Below are positions 9,159 to 17,720 of a stretch of 64,000 nt of DNA, piece after piece. A program made the translations under genes and the position numbers. The DNA comes from Parvibaculum sp035325945 (GTDB lineage Bacteria > Pseudomonadota > Alphaproteobacteria > Parvibaculales > Parvibaculaceae), in assembly GCF_035325945.1 (NCBI RefSeq), contig NZ_DAOKYX010000002.1, forward strand, positions 62,001-126,000. The letters are read 5' to 3'. Every line of letters begins with the position of its first letter. The stretch's first letter is position 1. The notes under the pieces were generated by a model. It had not been told where the DNA came from. It was given only the letters and a program-made list of their open reading frames with translations, and searched no databases.

Positions 9159-9674
9159 TCAGCCGCCGGGGCGGCCGGGAACGGGGCCGGTGTTCCTCTT
9201 GTCGTTCGCCTTGTTGAAGCGGCCGAGATTGCTGAAGAGCTGGCCGAGGACCGTCAGCTCCTTGCCGCGCGACGGGGTCGTGCGCGTCTGGAAGTCGACG
9301 ATCTGGCCGTCCTGAAGACCGTAATAGGCGACCTGCTGGGCGACGCCCTGCTTGTCGAAATAGACGGCGACGACGGTGCGGTCCACTTCCTCGGGCGGGT
9401 AGAAGGTGTCGGTCTCGAAGGTGCTCGAGATGTAGTAATAGGCGTCGTGATGAGGGCCGCCGAGCGGCGACTCGGTGGAGGGCGAGCCCATATATTCCCG
9501 GACCTCCTCCTTCGTGGTCTGGCCGGGCTTGATCCTCTTCAGGTCTTTCTCGTTGAGCACATAGCCGCGCTGTTCGACGACCGGCGAGCAACCGGCCAGC
9601 GCGAGGCCGGCGACCGACAGGGAGGCCACGGCGACCAGGATTCCGGCATGGCGCCGCAGACGTTGGGAAGTCAT
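9159..9674 (-). CDS. bamE: Outer membrane protein assembly factor BamE (SmpA/OmlA family lipoprotein)
   Basis: BamE is an outer-membrane lipoprotein of the BAM complex that folds beta-barrel proteins. The 171-residue protein starts with a lipoprotein signal ending in LALAGC, with lipidated cysteine C29. The SmpA/OmlA domain follows (LKRIKPGQTTKEEVREYMG, then the YYYISSTFETDTFY strand region). The C-terminus is a flexible Gly/Pro-rich tail. It is convergent with hppA and divergent from the cytochrome bc1 chaperone gene. In alphaproteobacteria this pairing next to the chaperone gene is frequent. Confidence 0.93.
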   Translation of the reverse strand: MTSQRLRRHAGILVAVASLSVAGLALAGCSPVVEQRGYVLNEKDLKRIKPGQTTKEEVREYMGSPSTESPLGGPHHDAYYYISSTFETDTFYPPEEVDRTVVAVYFDKQGVAQQVAYYGLQDGQIVDFQTRTTPSRGKELTVLGQLFSNLGRFNKANDKRNTGPVPGRPGG

Positions 9675-9754
9675 ATGGGAGAATCCTCCTGGCCCATGAA
9701 TGCATGGGCCCGTTTCCCGCTTCGCCAGGGGGCGAGAGGGCTACAGGCCCTAGA

Positions 9755-9782
9755 TTGACCTACCCTTGTCGCTGGCTAAATT
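9755..9782 (+). promoter_or_regulatory. Predicted sigma70-type promoter for the bc1 chaperone gene
   Basis: TTGACC (9755-9760), a 16-base spacer and TAAATT (9777-9782) resemble a housekeeping promoter. It lies in the divergent region between bamE and the chaperone gene, 56 bases before the chosen start codon at 9839. Confidence 0.5.
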
Positions 9783-9838
9783 CAATCGGCTTCTGTAAGC
9801 AGAGCCTGGCCGCGCACCCCGCCCGGCGGAGGCAAGAC

Positions 9839-10399
9839 ATGATATGGAAAAGGATTTTCGGCCGCACGGATAGGGACGAAGGGCCCTATGCGATTTATAA
9901 TGCGCTGGTCGCGCAGGCCCGCCAGCCCTGGTTCTATCTCGATGGCGGCGTGCCGGACACGCTCGAAGGGCGCTTCGAGATGGTCATGCTGCATGCCTTT
10001 CTGGTTCTGCGGCGGATGAAGGCGCTGGGCGACCCGGCCAGAGAGGTCGGCCAGCGGGTCTTCGACATCATGTTCGACGACATGGACCAGACGCTGCGCG
10101 AGATCGGCGTCGGCGACCTTTCCGTCGGCAAGAAGATCAAGGGAATGGCGGCCGCTTTCTATGGCCGCATCGCGGCCTATGACGAAGGGCTCGACGCCGA
10201 AAAACCCGGCGTTCTCGACGCGGCGCTGAAGCGCAATCTCTTCGCGATGGCGGAGCCCTCGGCGACGCAGGTGAGCGCGGTGGCGAATTATCTGCGTCTC
10301 GCGGATGGCGCGCTCGCCACGCAGGAGGCCGACACGATACTGGCCGGCGCGATCCGCTTTCCCGTAGTGCCGGTCGAGGAAAACAGGAGCGTCAGTTGA
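9839..10399 (+). CDS. Ubiquinol-cytochrome c chaperone family protein
   Basis: The family (Cbp3/UQCC1-like) assists assembly of the cytochrome bc1 complex, probably at the cytochrome b step. The 186-residue protein shows the helical core ALVAQARQPWFYLD, followed by DTLEGRFEMVMLHAFLVLRRM and FDIMFDDMDQTLREIGVGDL, which are typical of the family. I chose the ATG at 9839, preceded by a GGAGG-like sequence; the frame is open further upstream but without family similarity. Its stop overlaps the start of the DUF177 gene, so the two are likely co-translated. Confidence 0.88.
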   Translation: MIWKRIFGRTDRDEGPYAIYNALVAQARQPWFYLDGGVPDTLEGRFEMVMLHAFLVLRRMKALGDPAREVGQRVFDIMFDDMDQTLREIGVGDLSVGKKIKGMAAAFYGRIAAYDEGLDAEKPGVLDAALKRNLFAMAEPSATQVSAVANYLRLADGALATQEADTILAGAIRFPVVPVEENRSVS

Positions 10400-10956
10400 G
10401 CACCGACATGGCCCCGGAATTTCATATCGTCATCCCGCTTTCGGACGTGCCGCCGCAGGGCCGCGAAATCGCCTTCGAGGCGGATGAGGAACAGAGGCGC
10501 GGGCTCGCGGCGCGATTCGACCTCATCGAGCTTCGCTCGTTCAAGGGAACGGGGACGCTCCGTCCGTGGCGCCGGATCGGCTATGCGCTGGAAGGGCGAT
10601 TCGAGGCCGATGTCGTTCAGGCCTGCGTCGTCAGCCTCGAGCCGGTCGAGGCCCGCCTGACGGAGCGCTTCAAGGTTCATTTTCTGCCTGCCGAATATCT
10701 TGAGGCGGATGCGGGCGCTCCGGGTTCGGAGCGCGAGATCGTCATCGATCCGGAGAGCGACGAGCCGCCCGAGGCCATGTCCGGCAATCATATTGACGTC
10801 GGGGAAGTATTGGCGGAACAGCTTGCGCTTTCGCTCGATCCCTATCCGCGAAAGCAAGGCGCGGTCTTCGAGGAAGTGGTTTCGGACGAGGGAGAGGTTG
10901 AGGAAGTCCGCCCGAATCCCTTTGCCGTGCTCGAAAAACTCAAGAAAAATGATTGA
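10396..10956 (+). CDS. DUF177 (YceD-like) protein
   Basis: DUF177 proteins are linked in many bacteria to 23S rRNA or ribosomal assembly and often sit next to rpmF or plsX. The 186-residue protein has the central segment CVVSLEPVEARLTERFKV followed by an acidic middle, as in alphaproteobacterial members. The start is a TTG overlapping the upstream stop, with AGGAG eight bases before it; an internal ATG at 10408 is too far from that site. plsX follows after 130 bp. Function here is inferred only from family and context. Confidence 0.85.
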   Translation: MSTDMAPEFHIVIPLSDVPPQGREIAFEADEEQRRGLAARFDLIELRSFKGTGTLRPWRRIGYALEGRFEADVVQACVVSLEPVEARLTERFKVHFLPAEYLEADAGAPGSEREIVIDPESDEPPEAMSGNHIDVGEVLAEQLALSLDPYPRKQGAVFEEVVSDEGEVEEVRPNPFAVLEKLKKND

Positions 10957-11086
10957 TGGGGCCGCGTCTCGGGCCGATACGAGAATATTGTCTGGGGGCT
11001 TCAACCCTGTATCTTCGGGGCGCGGCTGACGGGGAATTCAGCGCCGCGCGCGAAGACGCGAAGCGGCGGGAAGGAGAAGGGGCATT

Positions 11087-12172
11087 GTGACGCTTGGACT
11101 CACGGTAGCGCTGGACGGGATGGGCGGCGATCACGGTCCCGAGACGGTGATCGGCGGGGCCGACATGGCCTCTGTCCGCCATCCCGATGTTCGGTTTCTC
11201 ATCTATGGCGACGAAGCGAAGATGCGCCCGGTGCTCGATGCGCATCCGCGCGTCGCCGCCGTGAGCGAGATCGTTCACACGGATGTGTCCGTCGCCATGA
11301 CGGACAAGCCGAGCCAGGCGCTCCGGCGCGGGCGAAAGACGAGCAGCATGTGGCTCGCTATCGACGCGGTGAAAACGGGCAAGGCGCAGGCCGCCGTGTC
11401 GGCAGGAAATACCGGCGCGCTGATGGCGATGTCGAAGGTGGTTCTGCGGACCATGCCGCATGTCGAGCGGCCCGCGCTCGCTGCGCTCTGGCCGACAATG
11501 CGCGGCGAGAGCGTCGTGCTCGATGTGGGCGCGACGATCGGGCCCGACGCCTTCCAGCTCGTGCAGTTCGCGGTGATGGGTGAAGCCTATGCGCGCGTGA
11601 TCCTCGGCGTCGACAAGCCGACGGTCGGCCTCCTCAATATCGGCGAGGAGGAGGTCAAGGGAACCGAGCAGGTGAAGGAGGCCGCGCAGATCCTGCGCGA
11701 GGCTAATCTGCCGATCCGCTTTCACGGCTTCGTCGAAGGCGACGACCTCGGCAAGGGTACCGTCGATGTCATCGTGACGGATGGCTTCACCGGCAATATC
11801 GCGCTCAAGACTGCGGAAGGCACGGCGCGCCAGGTCGCCTCCTATCTGCGCGATGCGATTTCGCGTTCATGGATTTCGCGGCTCGGCTATCTCTTCGCGC
11901 AGGGCGCTTTCCGCGCACTGGCGAAGAAGCTCGACCCGCGCTCGTCCAACGGTGCGCTCTTCCTCGGATTGAATGGCCTCGTCGTGAAAAGTCACGGCGG
12001 AACGGATGCGCAAGGCTTCGCATCCGCCATCGACGTTGCGGTCGATGTCGCCTCGGCGGATCTGCTCAAGAAGATCGTCGCCGATCTCGAGGCATTGGAC
12101 GGGCTGGAGCAGGTGGCCCAGCGGCGCGCGCAAACACAGATCAACGAAGAATCCGAGGCTGTAATACTGTGA
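11087..12172 (+). CDS. plsX: Phosphate acyltransferase PlsX
   Basis: PlsX makes acyl-phosphate from acyl-ACP, feeding PlsY in phospholipid synthesis at the membrane surface. The 361-residue protein opens with VALDGMGGDHGPE, the family signature, and contains SAGNTGALMA and the LNIGEEEVKG segment. Translation starts at GTG. The stop codon overlaps the GTG start of fabH, the classical plsX-fabH coupling. Downstream come ihfA and a MerR regulator in the order seen in many alphaproteobacteria. Confidence 0.96.
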   Translation: MTLGLTVALDGMGGDHGPETVIGGADMASVRHPDVRFLIYGDEAKMRPVLDAHPRVAAVSEIVHTDVSVAMTDKPSQALRRGRKTSSMWLAIDAVKTGKAQAAVSAGNTGALMAMSKVVLRTMPHVERPALAALWPTMRGESVVLDVGATIGPDAFQLVQFAVMGEAYARVILGVDKPTVGLLNIGEEEVKGTEQVKEAAQILREANLPIRFHGFVEGDDLGKGTVDVIVTDGFTGNIALKTAEGTARQVASYLRDAISRSWISRLGYLFAQGAFRALAKKLDPRSSNGALFLGLNGLVVKSHGGTDAQGFASAIDVAVDVASADLLKKIVADLEALDGLEQVAQRRAQTQINEESEAVIL

Positions 12173-13146
12173 GTGTCATTCGTAGTGTTGTCATGGGCTG
12201 CGGCAGCTATCTGCCGGAGCGGCGGGTCACCAATGACGATCTCGCCAAAATGGTCGATACGACCGATGAGTGGATCGTCGAGCGCACGGGCATTCACGAG
12301 CGCCACATCGCGGCCGAGGGCGAACTCACCTCGCATCTGGCCCTGAAGGCGGCGCGCGCCGCCATTGCCGATGCCAAGATCGACGCGCAGGAGATCGACA
12401 TGATCGTTCTCGCGACGACGACGGCGGACAACACGTTTCCGGCGACCGCCGTGACCGTGCAGGCGGAGCTTGGCCTGCATCATGGCGCGGCCTTCGACGT
12501 GCAGGCGGTCTGTTCCGGCTTCGTCTATGCGCTCAGCATCGCCGATACGTTCATCCGCTGCGGCCAGGCGAAAACCGTTCTCGTCATCGGCGCGGAGACA
12601 TTCTCGAGGCTGCTCGACTGGACCGACCGGACGACATGCGTGCTCTTCGGCGACGGGGCGGGCGCGGTCGTGCTGCGCGCGGCCGAGGGCGAGGGGACGA
12701 CGGCCGACAGGGGCATTCTCACCTCGCATCTCCATTCCGACGGGCGCTACAAGGAAAAGCTCTATGTCGATGGCGGGCCGTCATCGACGGGCACGGTCGG
12801 CCATGTCCGCATGGAAGGGCGCGAGGTGTTCCGCCACGCCGTCATCAATATCTCAGACACGATCAACGAGGCTCTGGAAGCGACGGGGCTCAAGGCCGCC
12901 GATATCGACTGGTTCGTGCCTCATCAGGCGAACAAGCGAATCCTCGACGGAACCGCCAAGCGCATCGGCCTGCCGCCGGAGAAGGTCGTCATAACCGTCG
13001 GCCAGCATGGCAACACGTCGGCCGCTTCCGTGCCGCTGGCGCTCGACACGGCGGTCAGGGACGGGCGAATCAAGCGGGGCGATCTCGTGCTTCTCGAGGC
13101 GATGGGCGGTGGTTTCACCTGGGGATCCGTGCTTTTGCGCTGGTGA
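12169..13146 (+). CDS. fabH: Beta-ketoacyl-ACP synthase III
   Basis: FabH starts type II fatty acid synthesis by condensing acetyl-CoA with malonyl-ACP. The 325-residue protein has the Cys-His-Asn triad: C115 in VQAVCSGF, histidine in WFVPHQAN and asparagine in GQHGNTSAAS. I chose the GTG at 12169, overlapping the plsX stop; the frame is open about 100 codons further upstream but only inside plsX. Length matches the family (about 320). Confidence 0.96.
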   Translation: MSVIRSVVMGCGSYLPERRVTNDDLAKMVDTTDEWIVERTGIHERHIAAEGELTSHLALKAARAAIADAKIDAQEIDMIVLATTTADNTFPATAVTVQAELGLHHGAAFDVQAVCSGFVYALSIADTFIRCGQAKTVLVIGAETFSRLLDWTDRTTCVLFGDGAGAVVLRAAEGEGTTADRGILTSHLHSDGRYKEKLYVDGGPSSTGTVGHVRMEGREVFRHAVINISDTINEALEATGLKAADIDWFVPHQANKRILDGTAKRIGLPPEKVVITVGQHGNTSAASVPLALDTAVRDGRIKRGDLVLLEAMGGGFTWGSVLLRW

Positions 13147-13272
13147 GCGCAGCCACCGAACCTTGCGCAATCCGCCGTATTCCGGCCTTGAGAAAACTCA
13201 GCCATCCCTTTGAATATTGACGGGTTTCGCGCCCCGCAATAGGCTTCGCAGGGAACTTGGAGGTAGGAAGCC

Positions 13273-13590
13273 ATGGGGGATACGGTCACGCGGGCGCATC
13301 TGAGCGAAGCCGTCTATCAGGAAGTCGGCCTTTCTCGAAACGAATCCGCGGAACTGGTCGAATTGGTGCTTCAGCAGCTTTCCGATTGCCTTGCCACGGG
13401 CGATACGGTGAAGCTGTCGTCGTTCGGCTCCTTCTCGGTGCGCCAGAAGGGCGGACGCATGGGGCGCAATCCGAAGACGGGTGAGGAAGTTCCGATCAAG
13501 CCGAGGCGGGTTCTGGTTTTCCGTCCGAGCCACGTGCTCAAGGAACGCATCAATGCGGCGCTGAGCGGCAAGGCCGCTGCGGCCGATTAG
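13273..13590 (+). CDS. ihfA: Integration host factor alpha subunit
   Basis: IHF alpha/beta heterodimers bend DNA sharply and support recombination, replication and sigma54 transcription. The 105-residue protein has the DNABII fold with the arm motif GRNPKTGEEVPI around residues 64-75, including intercalating proline P67. Its place after fabH and before a MerR-type regulator is the conserved alphaproteobacterial order. The beta subunit is not in this window. A 126-bp gap separates it from fabH. Confidence 0.95.
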   Translation: MGDTVTRAHLSEAVYQEVGLSRNESAELVELVLQQLSDCLATGDTVKLSSFGSFSVRQKGGRMGRNPKTGEEVPIKPRRVLVFRPSHVLKERINAALSGKAAAAD

Positions 13591-13606
13591 GGCCTGAGGC
13601 GCTATC

Positions 13607-14131
13607 TTGATCGGATCGACATTGAGAGATCGGGTTGAGGAGCGGCAGCAGGGATCTGGTTTGTCTGTACAAAAATCGCCTGACGCATTCCGGACTATCA
13701 GCGAGGTCGCTGCGGAACTGGATGTTCCGCAGCATGTGCTGCGATTCTGGGAGAGCAAATTCACACAAATCCGCCCGCTGAAGCGCGGCGGAGGACGGCG
13801 CTATTATCGCCCGGAAGATGTCGATCTTCTGCGCGGCGTGCGGGCGCTTCTCTACAATGACGGCTACACCATCAAGGGCGTGCAGAAGGTCTTTCGCGAA
13901 CAGGGCGTGAAGTTCGTGAGCGAGACCGGCAAGGGCACGGTCGATGCCTCGCTTGCCGAGCGCGCCCGTGAGGCCGTGAAGCGCGGCGAGCGGCGGGAGC
14001 GCGACGAGGAAGGCGGCGCCACGCTCGATTCGGGGGCGCGCGAGACGCTCGATGCGATTCTCAACGAGCTCATCGCGCTCAAGGATGAGGTCGACGAGAC
14101 GCTGTGGGAGAGCGACGAGGAGGAGAACTGA
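13607..14131 (+). CDS. MerR family transcriptional regulator
   Basis: The N-terminal winged-helix MerR domain is clear at about residues 28-95: TISEVAAELDVPQHVLRFWE, then GRRYYRPEDVDLLRGVRALL. The C-terminal part is highly charged and lacks the cysteines of metal-sensing members, so the effector is unknown. It lies 17 bp after ihfA and is probably co-transcribed. The reported start is a TTG with a TGAGG sequence seven bases upstream; later TTG starts in the same frame are possible because the first 25 residues are not conserved. Confidence 0.85.
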   Translation: MIGSTLRDRVEERQQGSGLSVQKSPDAFRTISEVAAELDVPQHVLRFWESKFTQIRPLKRGGGRRYYRPEDVDLLRGVRALLYNDGYTIKGVQKVFREQGVKFVSETGKGTVDASLAERAREAVKRGERRERDEEGGATLDSGARETLDAILNELIALKDEVDETLWESDEEEN

Positions 14132-14194
14132 ACCTCCGCGCCGCGCGCGCCCCGCGCAGGACGAAAAAGCCTTTGAAAAAGCGAGATTGAGGCG

Positions 14195-14223
14195 TTGCCC
14201 GTTCGGGATGTGACGTCTATATT
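14195..14223 (+). promoter_or_regulatory. Predicted promoter of tRNA-Pro(GGG)
   Basis: TTGCCC (14195-14200), exactly 17 bases, then TATATT (14218-14223). The tRNA begins 45 bases downstream of the -10 element, a typical distance for a short processed leader. Confidence 0.7.
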
Positions 14224-14267
14224 CCGCGCGCCTTCGGAAGGGCACGGCCTTTCCATACCGGTTCAGT

Positions 14268-14344
14268 CGGAGCGTAGCGCAGCCCGGTAGCGCACTTGTC
14301 TGGGGGACAAGGGGTCGTCGGTTCAAATCCGGCCGCTCCGACCA
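14268..14344 (+). tRNA. tRNA-Pro (anticodon GGG)
   Basis: The 77-base gene folds into a complete cloverleaf. Acceptor arms are CGGAGCG and CGCTCCG, the anticodon stem is CTTGT/ACAAG with loop CTGGGGG giving anticodon GGG, and the T-loop is GGTTCAAATCC. Discriminator A and CCA are encoded. It reads CCC/CCU proline codons. A second proline tRNA (TGG) lies at 58234-58310. Confidence 0.97.
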
Positions 14345-14407
14345 TTTACCTGGCGGTCCGTCGTGGCGGCCTATGCCCCCGGCGGGGCGCAGTCGAGCGG
14401 CCGCATA

Positions 14408-14509
14408 ATGGCGTCAATGGAGAGTGCCATGCTGACCATCCTTCCCATCCTCATCATGCTCGTCGTCATCGCGGCTCTGAACAAGGCGCAGACCGGCCAC
14501 TTCTTCTGA
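14408..14509 (+). CDS. Small hydrophobic protein of 33 residues
   Basis: The ORF encodes a peptide that is mostly one membrane helix (TILPILIMLVVIAALNKAQ), ending in the polar tail TGHFF. An in-frame ATG at 14429 would give 26 residues. It lies between tRNA-Pro and the convergent DUF2842 gene, in a stretch with no other coding candidate. No family is recognised. The single-helix composition and clean ORF argue that it may be real, but a chance ORF cannot be excluded. Confidence 0.4.
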   Translation: MASMESAMLTILPILIMLVVIAALNKAQTGHFF

Positions 14510-14524
14510 GCGCGACGCCGGCGC

Positions 14525-14740
14525 TCATTCGTCGGGACGCAGCATCCAGATCATGAGGTAGCGGGCCGGAAACGCCCAGGCGACGCCCGCAATCAGATAG
14601 TAGAAGAACTGCACCAGACCGTGATCGGGCAGATGGCCGCTGACGGCGATCGTCATGATCAGGAACGAGTAAAGCGTAAGAAAGACCAAAAGCACCACGG
14701 TACCGATGAGCTTGCGAACGCGAATGGGCAGGCGGGGCAT
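14525..14740 (-). CDS. DUF2842 small membrane protein
   Basis: The 71-residue protein has two membrane helices: IGTVVLLVFLTLYSFLIMTI, and the segment VQFFYYLIAGVAWAFPARYL, which ends in the IWMLRPDE tail characteristic of DUF2842. The family is confined mainly to alphaproteobacteria and has no established function. I selected the ATG at 14740; upstream in-frame sequence lies in the region divergent to ctaA and has no similarity. Proximity to the heme A synthase gene hints at a respiratory or membrane role, which is inference only. Confidence 0.85.
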   Translation of the reverse strand: MPRLPIRVRKLIGTVVLLVFLTLYSFLIMTIAVSGHLPDHGLVQFFYYLIAGVAWAFPARYLMIWMLRPDE

Positions 14741-14811
14741 CTCGATCTCCGGTCGCTGGGCGTGTGGTGCTCTGATAAGGCATTCCGCTTCGATCGGCAA
14801 AGGGGGCGCAC

Positions 14812-15891
14812 ATGGCGGTGAGCGTTCAGACCGGAACTCCGGATCGGGGATTGGGCAGCGCCTCCGATCGCCAGATCGCGGCCCGGCGCCAGATCGCCTG
14901 GTGGCTCTTCGGCGTTGCGGGGCTCGTTTTCGCAATGGTGATCGTCGGCGGGCTTACGCGGCTTACCGAATCGGGCCTCTCCATCACCGAATGGAAGCCT
15001 GTCATGGGCGCGCTGCCGCCGATGAGCGAAGCGGCCTGGGCCGACGCCTTCCAGAAGTATCAGCAGATCCCGCAATATGAATTCGTCAACAAGGGCATGA
15101 CGCTCGACGAGTTCAAGACGATCTTCTGGTGGGAGTGGGGCCACAGGCTGCTCGGGCGGCTGATCGGCTTCGCATTCCTGCTGCCGTTTCTCTGGTTCAT
15201 TGCGACGCGCCGCGTAGAGCGCGCGCTCGCGCCGCGGCTCGCCATCATGTTCGTTCTGGGCGGCCTTCAGGGCGCGCTCGGATGGTGGATGGTGAAGAGC
15301 GGCCTCACGCACCGGGTCGATGTGAGCCAGTACCGGCTGACCGCGCATCTCGGTCTTGCGACGCTGATCTATGCCTACATGTTCTGGACGGCCCTCGGGC
15401 TCTGGCGCGAGCGCGCGCCCATTGTCGTGAGCACGGGCCTCCGACGCGCTGCCTATGGCCTTGTTGGCCTCGTCTTTCTGCAGATGCTGCTTGGCGCCTT
15501 CGTGGCCGGGCTCAAGGCCGGCTATATCTACAACACCTGGCCGCTCATGGAGGGGCGCTTCATCCCTTCGGGGCTTTTCGCGCATGAGCCGTGGTGGATC
15601 AATTTCTTCGAGAGCATGCTGACCGTGCAGTTCGATCACCGCATGGTTGCCTATCTCGTCGCCATTCTTGCGCTCTGGCACTGGCATGCGGCGCGGCCCT
15701 TCGCCGAGGCCCGGCGCAGCGCGACATGGCTTGCCCTCGCCGTCATGGCGCAGATCGGGCTCGGCATCTGGACGCTGCTCTGGGCGGTGCCGATACCGCT
15801 TGGCGCGGCGCATCAGGCCGGCGCGCTCGTCGTGCTCACGCTTGCGCTCGTCCATGCGCACAGGCTGCGCGAAATCCGTCAGCAGAGCTGA
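14812..15891 (+). CDS. ctaA: Heme A synthase (COX15/CtaA family)
   Basis: It oxidises heme O to heme A for aa3-type cytochrome c oxidase. The 359-residue protein has eight predicted membrane helices. Conserved elements include GGLTRLTESGLSITEWKPVMG after helix 1 (positions 57-77), WEWGHRLLGR, the mid-protein FDHRMVAY and the final AAHQAGALVVLT; their histidines are the expected heme ligands. It is the type 2 (alphaproteobacterial/mitochondrial) form. The gene stands alone; heme O synthase is not in the window. A terminator shared with metY follows. Confidence 0.95.
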   Translation: MAVSVQTGTPDRGLGSASDRQIAARRQIAWWLFGVAGLVFAMVIVGGLTRLTESGLSITEWKPVMGALPPMSEAAWADAFQKYQQIPQYEFVNKGMTLDEFKTIFWWEWGHRLLGRLIGFAFLLPFLWFIATRRVERALAPRLAIMFVLGGLQGALGWWMVKSGLTHRVDVSQYRLTAHLGLATLIYAYMFWTALGLWRERAPIVVSTGLRRAAYGLVGLVFLQMLLGAFVAGLKAGYIYNTWPLMEGRFIPSGLFAHEPWWINFFESMLTVQFDHRMVAYLVAILALWHWHAARPFAEARRSATWLALAVMAQIGLGIWTLLWAVPIPLGAAHQAGALVVLTLALVHAHRLREIRQQS

Positions 15892-15917
15892 GAGCCTCAA
15901 CACACCGCACAAAAGAT

Positions 15918-15959
15918 TTGGGCAGCTTCACCGTTCTGCGAAACGATGAAACTGCCCAA
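15918..15959. terminator. Bidirectional terminator between ctaA and metY
   Basis: Long imperfect inverted repeat: TTGGGCAGCTTCACCGTT pairs with AACGATGAAACTGCCCAA with single mismatches around a short loop. It sits between two convergent genes and could stop transcription from both sides. T-tracts are weak. Confidence 0.6.
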
Positions 15960-15985
15960 GGAGAGGCTTGCCTGCGAGTTGCGGA

Positions 15986-17260
15986 TCAGGCGTTCAGCGC
16001 CTGATCGAGATCGGCGATGATGTCTTCGACGTCCTCGAGGCCGACCGAGAGACGCACGACATCGGGGCCAGCGCCCGCCGCGATCTGCTGCTCTTCGGTG
16101 AGCTGGCGGTGCGTGGTCGATGAGGGGTGAATGATGAGGCTCCGCGTGTCGCCGACATTGGCGAGGTGCGAGAAGAGCTTCACGGAATCGACGAGCTTCA
16201 CGCCCGCGTCATACCCGCCCTTGACGCCGAAGGTGAAGACGGCGCCCGCGCCCTTCGGAGAATATTTCTGCTGAAGGCGGTAGCAGGGATCGTCTTCGAG
16301 GCCGGCATAGTTGACCCAGGTCACCTTGGGATGGTTCTTGAGGAACTTGGCGACCTTGAGAGCCGAGTCCGAATGGCGCTGCATGCGCAGCGGCAGGGTT
16401 TCAATGCCGGTCAGGATCTGGAAGGCGTTGAAAGGCGAGATCGACGGTCCCAGGTCGCGCAGGCCGAGCACGCGGCAGGCGATCGCAAACGCCATGTTGC
16501 CGAAAGTCTCGTGGATCTTGAGGCCGTGATAGGACTCGCAGGGCTCGGAGAGCGTCTTGTAGCGGCCGCTCTTCGACCAGTCGAACTTGCCCGCATCGAC
16601 GATGATGCCGCCCATCGAGTTGCCATGGCCGCCGAGGAACTTCGTCGCCGAATGAACAACGATATCGGCGCCGTGCTCGATCGGACGGATGAGATAGGGC
16701 GAGGCGAAGGTATTGTCGACGATGAGCGGAATGCCCGCCTCATGCGCGATCGCCGCAATCGCCGCGATGTCGACGATGATGCCGCCCGGATTGGCGATGC
16801 TCTCGATGAAGACGGCCTTCGTCTTCGGGCCGATCGCCTTCTTCACATTGGCGGGATCGGTGACGTCCGCCCAGTCGACACTCCAGTCGAACTTCCTGAA
16901 CGAGTGGCCGAACTGGGTGATGGAGCCGCCATAGAGCTGCCTCGCGGCGACGAAGTGGTCGCCCGGCTCCATCAGCGTGTGGAAGCAGAGAAACTGCGCC
17001 GAATGGCCCGACGCGACGGCGAGAGCGGCCGTGCCGCCTTCGAGGGCCGCGACGCGCTCCTCGAGCACCGCCGAGGTGGGGTTGGTGATGCGTGTGTAGA
17101 TGTTGCCGAAGGCCTGAAGGCCGAACAGCGATGCCGCGTGATCGACATCGTTGAAGACGAAAGATGTCGTCTGATAGATCGGCGTTGCGCGCGCTCCCGT
17201 CGTCGGGTCGGGCTTGGCGCCGGCGTGAACTGCAAGCGTATTGAAACCGTAGTCAGCCAT
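15986..17260 (-). CDS. metY: O-acetylhomoserine aminocarboxypropyltransferase (sulfhydrylase)
   Basis: MetY makes homocysteine (or methionine) from O-acetylhomoserine and sulfide in the cytosol. The 424-residue protein belongs to the Cys/Met PLP family: TPIYQTTSF, SGHSAQ, VDNTFASPYL and the PLP lysine K207 in HSATKFLGGHG. The length of about 425 and the long insertion after the PLP site fit MetY better than MetZ. It is the last gene of a minus-strand group after a CoA-binding protein and an enoyl-CoA hydratase. Homoserine comes from hom at 29406. Confidence 0.92.
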   Translation of the reverse strand: MADYGFNTLAVHAGAKPDPTTGARATPIYQTTSFVFNDVDHAASLFGLQAFGNIYTRITNPTSAVLEERVAALEGGTAALAVASGHSAQFLCFHTLMEPGDHFVAARQLYGGSITQFGHSFRKFDWSVDWADVTDPANVKKAIGPKTKAVFIESIANPGGIIVDIAAIAAIAHEAGIPLIVDNTFASPYLIRPIEHGADIVVHSATKFLGGHGNSMGGIIVDAGKFDWSKSGRYKTLSEPCESYHGLKIHETFGNMAFAIACRVLGLRDLGPSISPFNAFQILTGIETLPLRMQRHSDSALKVAKFLKNHPKVTWVNYAGLEDDPCYRLQQKYSPKGAGAVFTFGVKGGYDAGVKLVDSVKLFSHLANVGDTRSLIIHPSSTTHRQLTEEQQIAAGAGPDVVRLSVGLEDVEDIIADLDQALNA

Positions 17261-17293
17261 GTGGCTCTCCCTTTGATTGCCCGACGGACGAAC

Positions 17294-17716
17294 TCATAGG
17301 CCCAGTCGCGGGATTTCGATCTTCGGACAGCGATCCATCACCACCTTGAGACCGGCGGCTTCAGCCCTCGCTGCTCCCTCGGCGTTTATCACGCCCAGTT
17401 GCATCCAGACAAACTTCGCCCCGACCTCGATCGCTTCGTCGCAGACGGCGCCCGCCGCTTCCGAATTGCGAAAGATATCCACCATGTCGATCCGCTCGGG
17501 AACGTCGCGAAGCGTCGCATAAACGCGCTCGCCATGGAGCGTCTTGCCGGCGAGGCCGGGATTGATGGGGATCACGCGGTAGCCCCGGCCCTGTAGGTAG
17601 CGCATGACCTCGTTGCTGTCGCGGGCGGGGTTCGCGCTGGCGCCGACCAGCGCGATGACCCGGGTCGAGGTCAGGATATCGCGCAGCGAGGCGGGGTCGT
17701 AGGTCAGATGGTCCAT
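17294..17716 (-). CDS. CoA-binding domain protein (YccU-like)
   Basis: A 140-residue single-domain Rossmann-like protein: the N-terminal VIALVGASANPARDSNEV motif is the nucleotide/CoA-binding loop, followed by GYRVIPINPG and VWMQLGVIN. Such stand-alone proteins bind CoA and resemble the N-terminal domain of acyl-CoA synthetases; their physiological role is not settled. I used the ATG at 17716, leaving 4 bp to the upstream hydratase gene. Frequent linkage with metY is seen in alphaproteobacteria, suggesting a sulfur or acyl-CoA link. Confidence 0.88.
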   Translation of the reverse strand: MDHLTYDPASLRDILTSTRVIALVGASANPARDSNEVMRYLQGRGYRVIPINPGLAGKTLHGERVYATLRDVPERIDMVDIFRNSEAAGAVCDEAIEVGAKFVWMQLGVINAEGAARAEAAGLKVVMDRCPKIEIPRLGL

Positions 17717-17720
17717 CCGG

